DNA of 6,074 nucleotides from Pseudorhodobacter sp. (lineage in GTDB: Bacteria; Pseudomonadota; Alphaproteobacteria; Rhodobacterales; Rhodobacteraceae), in NCBI GenBank assembly GCA_014378345.1, contig JACMNW010000347.1, positions 1 through 6,074 on the forward strand, given 5' to 3'. The notes under the pieces are model-generated. The model was not told the origin of the DNA and did not search any database. It worked only from the letters and a program-made list of their open reading frames with translations. The number at the start of each line of letters is the position of its first letter. Within the stretch, counting starts at the first letter, position 1. Of this stretch, positions 1 to 6,039 are shown piece by piece. Made by a program: the position numbers and the translations under genes.

Positions 1-1611
1 GGCCTGCGTCATTGACCGAAGGGTGGTGATGTTCATCAATTCGCCAAAATCGGTATCCTTGGCCTGCGCCAACAACCGGTTCAGATGCGCGGTTTTCAAA
101 ACCTGCCCCTTGGCCAGTGTGAAGCCAGACGCCTCGGCCACGTCGCGCAACGCATCCAGCTTTTCAACGCTGGGTTCTTCGTGCACTCGGAATAACAACG
201 GTCGTTTCAGGCGGATCAATTCTTCGGCGGCGGCCACATTGGCCAGCACCATGAATTCCTCAATCAAGCGGTGCGCATCAAGCCGTTCGGGGAAGGCCAC
301 CGATTGCACGGTGCCATCATCCGCCAGAATGATTTTGCGCTCCGGCAGGTCCAACTCCAACGGCTGCCGGGATCCCCGCGCAAGTTTCAGTGACGCATAG
401 GCGCGGTAAATCGGCGTTATCACACGGTCCAACAAAGGCGCGGTTTTGTCATCCGGGCGGCCATCAGCCGCGTCTTGCACCTGCGCATAATTCAGGCTGG
501 CCTGTGACCGCATCAGGCCACGGGTGAAGCGGTGGCTGATCTTGTGCCCTTGCGCGTCAATTATCATTTGCACGGCAAGGCAGGCGCGATCCACATGTTC
601 GTGCAGGGAACAGAGATCGCCGGACAAAGTATCGGGCAGCATCGGCACCACGCGGTCGGGGAAATAGGTGGAATTGCCGCGATGGCGCGCCTCGGCATCC
701 AAAGCCGATCCGGGGGGCACATAATGGGCCACATCGGCAATCGCCACCCACAGGATATGCCCGCCGGGGTTGGCAGGGTTTGGGTCGGCTGCGGCGTAAA
801 CCGCATCATCGCGGTCGCGGGCATCAATCGGGTCGATTGTCACAAGCGGCACATCGCGCAGGTCTTCACGGGCACCCAAGGCGGCGGGTTTTGCGGCCTC
901 GGCATCCCGCATCACTGCATTCGGGAAATGGTCGGGAATGCCGTGCTGGTGAATGGCGATCAGGCTGACGGCCTTTGCCCCAGACGGATCACCAAGAATA
1001 GTCGTGATCCGGGCTTGCGGTAGGCCAAGCCGCTTTGGCCCGGTTTGTTCCGCCTCGACCAATTCACCGTCTTTCGCGCCATTGGTCAGATCACGCGCCA
1101 CGCGCCATTCTTTATCAGACCCTTTGTCGATGGGCAGAATACGCCCTCCGTCAGATCCTGCCCGAAAAATGCCAAGCACCTTCAATGGGTTCGCACCAAT
1201 TTTGCGGATCAGGCGGGCCTCATAGGTGTGGTCTGGAGCGGAGACTTCCGCCAGCCGGGCAAGAATACGGTCGCCCGCACCCAAAGCCTCATCTCCCTTG
1301 CGGGGAATAAATAAGATGCGCGGGGCCGGGTCGTCACCTGTCCATTCCATCGGCTCAGCGAACAAATCGCCTTGGCGGTCAGGCGCAAGGATGGTCAGAA
1401 TAGAGACGGGTGGCAACTTATCCACCTCACGGTAGCTGCGGCGCTTGCGCACCAAGGCACCGTCGGATTCAAGCTCCTTCAGCAGGCGTTTCAGCTCGAT
1501 CTTGCCATCGCCTTTGATGCCGAACGCCTTGGCAATATCGCGTTTCGCCATCAGGCCGGGATTGTCAGAAATCCATTGGCGGATTTGGTCTTTTGTGGGA
1601 ATTTGGTTCAT
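1..1611 (-). CDS. rnr: Ribonuclease R, N-terminal 537 residues (gene runs off the left edge)
   Basis: Processive 3'-5' hydrolytic exoribonuclease of the RNase II/R (RNB) family that degrades structured RNA in the cytoplasm. The reading frame is open from the ATG at 1609-1611 to base 1. Residues about 5-60 look like the winged-helix domain found at the N-terminus of RNase R, followed by cold-shock-type RNA-binding domains. The RNB domain begins near residue 250: VTID-PIDARDRDDAV supplies the four metal-binding aspartates D260, D266, D268 and D269, and NSTYFPDRVVPMLP (313-326) carries the tyrosine (Y316) that stacks on the RNA end. LDAHRLIEEFMVLAN (444-458) and LLFRVHEEPS (472-481) are also family signatures. 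The rest of RNB, including the YAHFTSPIRRY-type block, and the S1 domain lie outside the window. The start is firm: an in-frame TAA sits 12 nt upstream and AAAGG lies 6 nt before the ATG. The gene is downstream of and co-oriented with the GNAT gene. Confidence 0.96.
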   Translation of the reverse strand, partial: MNQIPTKDQIRQWISDNPGLMAKRDIAKAFGIKGDGKIELKRLLKELESDGALVRKRRSYREVDKLPPVSILTILAPDRQGDLFAEPMEWTGDDPAPRILFIPRKGDEALGAGDRILARLAEVSAPDHTYEARLIRKIGANPLKVLGIFRAGSDGGRILPIDKGSDKEWRVARDLTNGAKDGELVEAEQTGPKRLGLPQARITTILGDPSGAKAVSLIAIHQHGIPDHFPNAVMRDAEAAKPAALGAREDLRDVPLVTIDPIDARDRDDAVYAAADPNPANPGGHILWVAIADVAHYVPPGSALDAEARHRGNSTYFPDRVVPMLPDTLSGDLCSLHEHVDRACLAVQMIIDAQGHKISHRFTRGLMRSQASLNYAQVQDAADGRPDDKTAPLLDRVITPIYRAYASLKLARGSRQPLELDLPERKIILADDGTVQSVAFPERLDAHRLIEEFMVLANVAAAEELIRLKRPLLFRVHEEPSVEKLDALRDVAEASGFTLAKGQVLKTAHLNRLLAQAKDTDFGELMNITTLRSMTQA

Positions 1612-1712
1612 TGGCTGCCTTTACCACGCAGGCGCAGGCGGGAAAAGCCCGGTCGCGGGATGGCGGTTGGAATTTGAGTATTTAAGCGAAAAAGAAGCCG
1701 AAAAACGTGCTG
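1612..1712. other. Intergenic spacer with a motif resembling a recurrent Rhodobacterales intergenic sequence
   Basis: This is the gap between the GNAT gene and rnr. On the plus strand it contains a small inverted repeat, CGGG-AAAAG-CCCG (1639-1651), then GAGTATTT at 1676-1683, then an A/G-rich run (AAAAAGAAG, 1689-1697). From memory, the order GC-rich repeat, GAGTATTT, AAGAAG-like tract recurs between genes in many Rhodobacteraceae genomes. No T-run follows the small hairpin, so I do not call a rho-independent terminator. I also see no convincing promoter for rnr here. Confidence 0.35.
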
Positions 1713-2135
1713 CTACAGATTCAGGACCATATCCCGATGTTCAATCCCGGCGTCTAGAAAAACCGGTCCGTAAGAGGTAAATCCAAGCCGTTCATAAAAT
1801 GAAAGTGCCTGCAACTGTGCGCCAAGCTTCACCTTTGTGATACCCGGCATTGCCCGAAATTGCGCCACCGCAGCCTGCATCAGTGCCGCACCCAATCCCG
1901 TGCCACGCGCGTCGCGCAAGACACAAACCCGGCCCACTTTGCCAACATTGCCCATGGTCAGCAGGCGTGCCGACCCGATCGGACGCGCGTCCTGTGTTGC
2001 CAGAATGTGGATTGCCTGATCGTCCAGATCATCAACTTCATCTGCCTCTGCCACCCCTTGTTCTTCGATGAACACAATGCGGCGCAACGCGCGGCAGGCG
2101 GCGATATCCGACGTCACGCCAATGGTGATTGTCAC
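1713..2135 (-). CDS. GNAT family N-acetyltransferase, ElaA/YjcF-like
   Basis: A 140-residue single-domain acyltransferase, expected to move an acetyl group from acetyl-CoA to an amine; the substrate is unknown. The opening VFIEEQGVAEADEVDDLDDQAIH (residues 21-43) is the characteristic start of the ElaA/YjcF branch of the GNAT superfamily. Motif A is VGRVCVLRDARGTGLGAALM (67-86), with the acetyl-CoA pyrophosphate loop R77-x-x-G-x-G. LGAQLQALSFYERLGF (104-119) is motif B and the C-terminal DAGIEHRDM (128-136) is also typical of this branch. Start codon: GTG at 2133-2135, overlapping the dapE stop codon (GTGA), with no strong Shine-Dalgarno of its own. This points to translational coupling with dapE. 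The length is normal for the family. A specific role alongside DapE is not shown by the sequence. Confidence 0.88.
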   Translation of the reverse strand: MTITIGVTSDIAACRALRRIVFIEEQGVAEADEVDDLDDQAIHILATQDARPIGSARLLTMGNVGKVGRVCVLRDARGTGLGAALMQAAVAQFRAMPGITKVKLGAQLQALSFYERLGFTSYGPVFLDAGIEHRDMVLNL

Positions 2136-3301
2136 GCGAAATAATCCCGCAAGATGCGGCCATATACCGCTTTTAACTGCACGATTTGCCCGACCAGCAC
2201 CCGTTCATCCACCTGGTGCATGGTCTTTCCCACCAACCCGAATTCCACCACAGGGCAATGATCTTTGACAAACCGCGCATCTGACGTGCCGCCCGAAGTA
2301 GACAAGCCCGGCACAACGCCCAGTTCCGCCGTAATGGCGCGCGATATCAGATCAGACAGTGGCCCCGGCGGTGTGATGAAGCTTTCGCCGGAAATGGTGA
2401 TACGCAGATCAAGGGTAACGCCAGTTCGTGCCTGCACACGCGCGGCTTCCGTTAACAACCATTCGGACAGGGTGGCCCCGGAATGTGCGTCATTGAAGCG
2501 GATGTTCACCGTGGCCGTGGCGCGTGCCGGAATCACATTATTGGCCGGATTGCCGCAATCAATGGTGGTGATCGCAAGTGTGGACGCATCAAAATGCGCT
2601 GTGCCAGTGTCCAGCGTATGGGCATCCAAATGCCGCATGTATTGCACCAAAGCGGAAAGCGGGTTTTTCGCGCGGTCAGGATAGGCCGAATGCCCCTGTT
2701 CGCCTGTGGCAGTGATATAGGCTGTCATGCTGCCACGCCGCCCGATTTTCATCATCTCGCCCATGGTTGTGGGGCAAGTAGGCTCTCCCACAAGGCAATG
2801 GGTCATCCGCTCGCCGTGTGCTTCCATCCAGTCCAGCAGGGCCACGGTGCCATCGGCCGCGTTGCCTTCCTCATCGCCGGTAATGGCCAGAATTACGGCC
2901 CCTTCAGGCGGTGTCTGGCATACAAAATCAATCGCAGCGGCGGCAAAGGCGGCGACGCCCGATTTCATATCTGTGGCCCCGCGCCCGTACAGATACCCGT
3001 CAACGATGGCGCCCCCAAACGGGTCATGCGACCAAGCTCCGACATCGCCCACCGGCACTACATCGGTATGGCCGTTGAAACCAAAGCTTTTGTTGGCCCC
3101 GCGTGCCCCCCAGCGCGCGTAAAGATTGGGCGTGCCGTTGCGGTCCACACGGGTACACTCAAACCCCGCGCCGGACAAAAGCGTTTGCAACAGCGGCAAC
3201 GCGCCTGCATCGGCCGGGGTCACGGATGCACAGCGCACCAGATCTGCCGTCAGTTTGACCGGGTCAACAGGCTGGTGCTGCAGGTTTGGCGGATTGGGCA
3301 T
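2132..3301 (-). CDS. dapE: Succinyl-diaminopimelate desuccinylase
   Basis: Cytoplasmic di-zinc M20 peptidase-family enzyme that hydrolyses N-succinyl-LL-2,6-diaminopimelate to LL-diaminopimelate and succinate in the succinylase branch of lysine and peptidoglycan precursor synthesis. The 389 residues match DapE throughout. GFNGHTDVVPVGD carries H78 and D80, GRGATDMKSG carries the bridging D111, TGDEEGN carries catalytic base E144 and ligand E145, and VGEPT carries E173. EQGHSAYP (201-208) lies in the dimerisation/lid domain. STSGGTSDARF and GLVGKTMHQVDE (355-366) supply substrate contacts and ligand H362. Spacing between metal ligands closely follows E. coli DapE. The frame stays open for 45 further codons upstream, to 3436, but I chose ATG 3299-3301. 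It has AAAGGTG 6 nt upstream, it gives the normal family length, and the extra N-terminal residues resemble no DapE. The last codons overlap the GNAT start. Confidence 0.96.
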   Translation of the reverse strand: MPNPPNLQHQPVDPVKLTADLVRCASVTPADAGALPLLQTLLSGAGFECTRVDRNGTPNLYARWGARGANKSFGFNGHTDVVPVGDVGAWSHDPFGGAIVDGYLYGRGATDMKSGVAAFAAAAIDFVCQTPPEGAVILAITGDEEGNAADGTVALLDWMEAHGERMTHCLVGEPTCPTTMGEMMKIGRRGSMTAYITATGEQGHSAYPDRAKNPLSALVQYMRHLDAHTLDTGTAHFDASTLAITTIDCGNPANNVIPARATATVNIRFNDAHSGATLSEWLLTEAARVQARTGVTLDLRITISGESFITPPGPLSDLISRAITAELGVVPGLSTSGGTSDARFVKDHCPVVEFGLVGKTMHQVDERVLVGQIVQLKAVYGRILRDYFA

Positions 3302-3307
3302 GGTTGG

Positions 3308-3314
3308 CACCTTT
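3308..3314 (-). promoter_or_regulatory. Ribosome binding site deciding the dapE start
   Basis: Read on the minus strand, AAAGGTG lies 6 nt before the ATG at 3299-3301. It matches the 16S anti-Shine-Dalgarno well, and no comparable site precedes the other in-frame starts at 3382 or 3436. It is the main reason for preferring the 389-residue DapE over the longer open frame. Confidence 0.65.
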
Positions 3315-3331
3315 GTTGTGGCCTTGGTACA

Positions 3332-3360
3332 GGGATAGTCCCTCGCCGGTATCCGTGCAA
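3332..3360 (-). promoter_or_regulatory. Possible sigma-70 type promoter for dapE, -10 inside a palindrome
   Basis: On the minus strand TTGCAC (3355-3360) and TATCCC (3332-3337) are separated by 17 nt, which would give a leader of roughly 25 nt before dapE. Both hexamers are poor matches. The -10 lies inside the inverted repeat AGGGA-TAG-TCCCT (3331-3343), which could be an operator. An alternative is TTGTCA (3431-3436) with TGATAG (3408-3413), also 17 nt apart. Neither is strong enough to be certain. Confidence 0.25.
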
Positions 3361-3473
3361 GCACACGCCAAAACTGTGGCATAGCCGCCACCGACGGTTG
3401 CGACGTTCTATCATCGGTGGCTACCTGGCGTGACAAAGCCCGCCCCGGTTTCTACCGTTACAGACAATAACAA

Positions 3474-3488
3474 GTCCTGAGGCAGGAC
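3474..3488. repeat. Perfect 6-bp inverted repeat
   Basis: GTCCTG, a 3-nt AGG centre, then CAGGAC. The arms are exact reverse complements. It lies in the divergent region about 110 nt before the first Hint gene and is not followed by a T-tract on either strand. Protein binding site or leader hairpin are both possible. Confidence 0.5.
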
Positions 3489-3573
3489 AAACACCGGGCG
3501 AAAATGCCTGTCAGAGCAGTCTGAAGACCCTGAGAACCGGAATAACCCGGACGAGGGCCTTTGTTTGGCCAAG

Positions 3574-3590
3574 TCTCCAAGGGATGGAGA
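3574..3590 (+). promoter_or_regulatory. Shine-Dalgarno of the first Hint gene within a small hairpin
   Basis: GGAGA (3586-3590), together with the following G, is a good Shine-Dalgarno 7 nt before the ATG at 3598 and decides that start over the upstream TTG at 3565. It can pair exactly with TCTCC at 3574-3578 across a 7-nt AAGGGAT loop. That would partly hide the ribosome site. A 5-bp stem is marginal, so the regulatory reading is inference. Confidence 0.5.
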
Positions 3591-3597
3591 GCGGGCT

Positions 3598-4242
3598 ATG
3601 GCAACAGGTGCCGACTTAACCTACCAAACCAACGCCACCGCGTTGCAAAAGGCCAGTGCCATTTTTGGCGATTGCGTAACGGTCTCCGGCGCAAGTTATA
3701 ACGGACCAACCCCTTCCAAGGCGATCTATTCGATCGGCCATCGTTTGCCGCGCGTTGTGCCATCAGCCACAGGCATCTTCCTTTCGGCTGGCAATTCCGC
3801 CAATTTCAGCGAATCAAGCGGTGATCCGAACCGGTCTGCCGGCAGATCAGCCAATACTACGGGTGGCACCGCTGAGGCGACGACGTTCAGCGGTACGGCC
3901 GAAGATAACATAGGGCATATCAAGGCCGCGTTTGTCACCGTCAATTCCGTGCCTTGTGTTGTGGCCGGGACCCATGCCCTAATTTCCAGTGGCGAGGTTG
4001 CTGCAGAACGCCTGCAAGCTGGCGGTTTGGTCATGACCCAAGATGATGATCCGCAACCGCTGCGCTGGATTGGCCATCGCGCAATATTGGCAGTCGGCGA
4101 TCATTCCCCGGTTTTGGCAGAGCTTATTTCACTATGTACGGACCTGAACCTTGCACCGGGGCAAGGCTACAGCCCCACCGCCCGCAAAGCCTTGCACGGA
4201 TTTAAAGCGCAGGTTTTGTTTGCCAACGCACAGGCCGCGTAA
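3598..4242 (+). CDS. Short choice-of-anchor L / Hint domain chimera, both domains incomplete
   Basis: A 214-residue protein. Residues about 7-98 resemble the start of the choice-of-anchor L domain of secreted proteobacterial proteins: YQTNATALQKASAIFGD, VTVSGASYNG, then GIFLSAGNSANFSESSGDPN and SANTTGG. The later part of that domain, with its FSSEEY-like core, is absent. From residue 118 the chain continues as a Hint_2 domain: VPC-VVAGT with C120 in the nucleophile position, SGEVAAERLQAGGLVMTQDDDPQPLRWIGHR (131-161) and a DHSPV block (168-172). The second Hint half is cut short: the usual SPQHR histidine motif is replaced by SPTAR (192-196) and the chain ends soon after AQVLF. No Sec signal peptide is visible; larger relatives are often secreted by type I systems. 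The ATG is chosen for its GGAGAG site. Function unknown; it may be a reduced gene, a decaying remnant or a partner of the next gene. Confidence 0.72.
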   Translation: MATGADLTYQTNATALQKASAIFGDCVTVSGASYNGPTPSKAIYSIGHRLPRVVPSATGIFLSAGNSANFSESSGDPNRSAGRSANTTGGTAEATTFSGTAEDNIGHIKAAFVTVNSVPCVVAGTHALISSGEVAAERLQAGGLVMTQDDDPQPLRWIGHRAILAVGDHSPVLAELISLCTDLNLAPGQGYSPTARKALHGFKAQVLFANAQAA

Positions 4243-4243
4243 C

Positions 4244-5260
4244 ATGGAACCGGGCCATATTTCAGATCCAAAATGGATCGCAGTGTCAGATCATGCCACC
4301 GCCATTAATCCTGCAGACCTTGCTGACGTTGTGCAAAGCGGGTGTTTTGTCTTGGAACTTTCGCCACCAAAAAGCGGCGTATCGGTATTACTGGACTATA
4401 AAGCAAATGCGGGCTGGGCGCGTGCCTTTTCAATTTTTCAAGATGAAAACGCCGGGCTTGTCGTCTTGCACCGCCAAGCAGATACTGTGCAGCGCCACCG
4501 GCTACCTGGCCCTTTGCCACGCGGTTGGGCCATGGCCCGGTTGACCTTCACTTGGGATGGCCCGGCCCGCAGCTGGTCCCTACGGCTGGAAGATTGCGCG
4601 GGCACAGGGGCACTTCAGGCGGATGGCGCAAACCCAATTCCAATGACCGGGGCCGATATCCTGGCACTTTGTGCGGGTCAAAACGTAAGCCGAAAAGATG
4701 CATCGGTTCAGTGGTTTGGTGTGTGTTTGCAGATACCCACGGTCCGTCCTGCAGCGTGGATTGGCAAACGCAGTCCCGTTGATACCGACCGCGGCCCGAT
4801 TGCCGCCGAAGACCTGCGGGTCGGAGACCGCATCGTAACGCGCGACAATGGTCTGCGCCCCCTGAAGGCTTTGCACCACTTGATCGTGCCAAGCCGCGGA
4901 CGTTTTGTCCCGATATTGTTGCGCGCTCCGTACTTTGCAAGGACCACCGATTTGCTGGTATCTCAAGGCCAGCTAACCCTGCTGTCTGGTGGCGCAGTTG
5001 AATATTTGTTTGGCGAAGATACCGTTCTTGTCTCTGCGGATGCCCTGAGGGATGGCAATTCAGCGCTGGCCGATACGCGCCGACCCATGACTTTTGGCAT
5101 CGCTCTGGATCTTGGCACGCCAGAACTTATCCTGGCTGATGGCTGCGCGTTGCTAAGCAAAGCGGCCACTGAACCCTTGCCTTATCGCCTGTTGGAAGGG
5201 TTTGAGGCCCTGCCGCTGAGATCCCTGTTAGGCCGGGGCGGGCAGCGAAATGCGGCGTGA
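4244..5260 (+). CDS. Hint_2-like domain protein with a beta-rich N-terminal half
   Basis: A 338-residue protein. Residues about 10-165 look like a beta-sandwich, perhaps LamG/concanavalin-like: alternating hydrophobic strands such as CFVLELSPPKSGVSVLLDY and MARLTFTWDGPARSWSLRLED. Residues about 171-300 follow the Hint_2 pattern seen in Rhodobacteraceae: DRGPIAAEDLRVGDRIVTRDNGLRPLKAL (182-210), VPILLRAPYF (222-231), DLLVSQGQLTLLSGGAVEYLFGEDTVLVSADAL (236-268). The C-terminus contains LLEGFEALPLRSLL (316-329). Two residues expected for self-cleavage are missing: a Trp (about 172) stands where the nucleophilic Cys should be, and SQGQ replaces SPxHR. It therefore probably does not splice or cleave itself. 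The start at 4244 lies one base after the stop of the previous gene. The open frame reaches back to 4151, but that extension overlaps the upstream gene and looks non-coding. No signal peptide or membrane segment seen. Role unknown. Confidence 0.75.
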   Translation: MEPGHISDPKWIAVSDHATAINPADLADVVQSGCFVLELSPPKSGVSVLLDYKANAGWARAFSIFQDENAGLVVLHRQADTVQRHRLPGPLPRGWAMARLTFTWDGPARSWSLRLEDCAGTGALQADGANPIPMTGADILALCAGQNVSRKDASVQWFGVCLQIPTVRPAAWIGKRSPVDTDRGPIAAEDLRVGDRIVTRDNGLRPLKALHHLIVPSRGRFVPILLRAPYFARTTDLLVSQGQLTLLSGGAVEYLFGEDTVLVSADALRDGNSALADTRRPMTFGIALDLGTPELILADGCALLSKAATEPLPYRLLEGFEALPLRSLLGRGGQRNAA

Positions 5261-5273
5261 CCCGCTGCGCAAA

Positions 5274-5630
5274 TCAGTCGAAAAACGGCGTCATCTGCGC
5301 CACGATCACCGAATTTTCGGCCAATGCTCTGCCCATCAGGGCACGCTCTTCACTGTCAATCTCTTCGCCACCCGCAATGCGTTCGTCCATCGTGCCGTAG
5401 CCCGACACATCCAGCGGCGCCATATCGGCCTGCTTCAGGATCGCCACTGTTTCCCGCACAGCCTCGTCTTCATCAACGCCACTGGCGTAAATCATCAACG
5501 CGGCTCCGGTTGCCTTATCTGGCAACCCGTCACCCACCTTGCGGCCCACTTCGACCACCAGCGTAAACACTTGCTGCGGCCGCTTTACCTTTTCCGGCTT
5601 GGGCGCATCGCCCAGATCCTCATCCGTCAT
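5274..5630 (-). CDS. Small acidic hypothetical protein
   Basis: A 118-residue soluble protein that I do not assign to a named family, although it reads like a conserved Rhodobacteraceae hypothetical. After a charged N-terminus (1-19) comes a strand-like VFTLVVEVGR (21-30) and TGAALMIYASGVDEDEAVRETVAILKQADM (41-70), a strand-helix unit. Then follow LDVSGYGTMDER (73-84), an acidic stretch EEIDSEERALMGRALAENSVIVAQMTPFFD, and no Cys. No signal peptide or membrane span. I chose ATG 5628-5630 because AGAGG lies 8 nt upstream. The frame stays open to an ATG at 5720, which would add 30 residues with three Trp but has no clear ribosome site. Its stop is 13 nt from that of the converging Hint gene. Repeated alternation of strands and amphipathic helices suggests a small alpha/beta fold. 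Confidence 0.8.
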   Translation of the reverse strand: MTDEDLGDAPKPEKVKRPQQVFTLVVEVGRKVGDGLPDKATGAALMIYASGVDEDEAVRETVAILKQADMAPLDVSGYGTMDERIAGGEEIDSEERALMGRALAENSVIVAQMTPFFD

Positions 5631-5745
5631 CACAGGGCCCTCTAGTTTGGTCCCGGCGTGGCCCCACAATCCCGTTTTGTCAACCCAAGCCCCCTCGACA
5701 CGCGCCCACATACCCGCCATCTTTTCGCAAATGTCGGAGGATACT
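5631..5745. other. Divergent intergenic region between the hypothetical and DUF1330 genes
   Basis: Contains the start signals of both divergent genes. On the minus strand there is an exact TTGACA at 5680-5685, but no recognisable -10 hexamer at 16-18 nt. Plus-strand signals are limited to the ribosome site GGAGG (5736-5740). If the hypothetical gene instead starts at 5720, most of this stretch is coding. Confidence 0.35.
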
Positions 5746-6039
5746 ATGCCAAAAGCCTATTGGATCGCCCATGTCAGCGTGACAGACACCGATGCTTATG
5801 AAAAATACCGCGCCGCTGGCGCCGCCCCCCTTGCCCGCTTTGGCGCAAAGTTCATCATCCGCGCTGGCGCACAAACCGTGGTCGAAGGCACCCTGCGCGC
5901 CCGCACCGTTGTGATCGAATTCCCCACCCTGCAAGCGGCAACAGACTGCTACAATTCCCCCGAATATCGCGCGGCCATAGCCCTGCGCAAAGACGCAAGT
6001 GATGCCGATATCTGCATCATCGAAGGGTATGACACTTAG
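5746..6039 (+). CDS. DUF1330 family protein
   Basis: A 97-residue protein of the DUF1330 family, small dimeric alpha/beta-barrel (ferredoxin-like) proteins whose biochemical role is unsettled. The family pattern is present end to end: AYWIAHVSVTDTDAYEKYRAA (4-24), FGAKFIIRAG (32-41), VVEG and RTVVIEFPTLQAATDCYNSPEYRAA (53-77), R81, and the closing IIEGYD (91-96). The length is normal for the family. The start is supported by GGAGG 5 nt before the ATG at 5746-5748. The gene stands alone on this strand, divergent from the hypothetical gene, with no partner visible before the window ends. Confidence 0.93.
   Translation: MPKAYWIAHVSVTDTDAYEKYRAAGAAPLARFGAKFIIRAGAQTVVEGTLRARTVVIEFPTLQAATDCYNSPEYRAAIALRKDASDADICIIEGYDT

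Larger units (their letters stand above)
3302..3597. other. Divergent intergenic region between dapE and the Hint gene pair
   Basis: About 296 nt with no credible gene. Besides the dapE signals it holds two plus-strand inverted repeats, GTCCTG-AGG-CAGGAC (3474-3488) and TCAGA-GCAG-TCTGA (3511-3524). There is also a shorter CCGG-n6-CCGG near 3537-3550 and GGCC-n7-GGCC near 3556-3570. A weak plus-strand promoter could be GTGACA (3430-3435) with TACCGT (3453-3458), spacer 17 nt. Neither perfect repeat is followed by a T-run, so they look more like operators or leader-RNA hairpins than terminators. The frame of the first Hint gene has a stop at 3478-3480 and no ATG between there and 3598. Confidence 0.4.

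Noticed and set aside
532..1023. Plus-strand open frame of 163 codons opposite rnr
   Set aside because: Antisense shadow of the RNase R coding sequence, which is uninterrupted here and contains the catalytic aspartates.
2483..3433. Long plus-strand open frame (316 codons) antisense to dapE
   Set aside because: It lies wholly opposite a clear DapE with all metal ligands. Its translation shows no recognisable fold and is rich in His, Arg and Cys, as is usual for antisense frames of GC-rich genes.
3302..3436. 45-codon N-terminal extension of dapE
   Set aside because: No good ribosome site at the upstream starts, no similarity to DapE N-termini, and a strong site exactly before the internal ATG at 3301.
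3474..3488. Rho-independent terminator at the 6-bp inverted repeat
   Set aside because: No T-run follows on either strand, and both flanking genes are transcribed away from it.
3726..4034. Minus-strand frame of 102 codons inside the first Hint gene
   Set aside because: Antisense shadow; no ribosome site or recognisable domain.
4151..4243. 31-codon N-terminal extension of the second Hint gene
   Set aside because: Overlaps the end of the first Hint gene in another frame, low-complexity Pro/Arg-rich translation, and an ATG directly after the upstream stop is the natural start.
4180..4290. Frameshift splitting one ancestral Hint gene into two
   Set aside because: Each open frame has its own copy of the Hint core block (VMTQD...PLRWIG and RVGDRIVTRDNG), so they are two genes, not halves of one broken by a frameshift.
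5261..5273. Bidirectional terminator between the converging genes
   Set aside because: The 13-nt gap has no inverted repeat with T-tracts.
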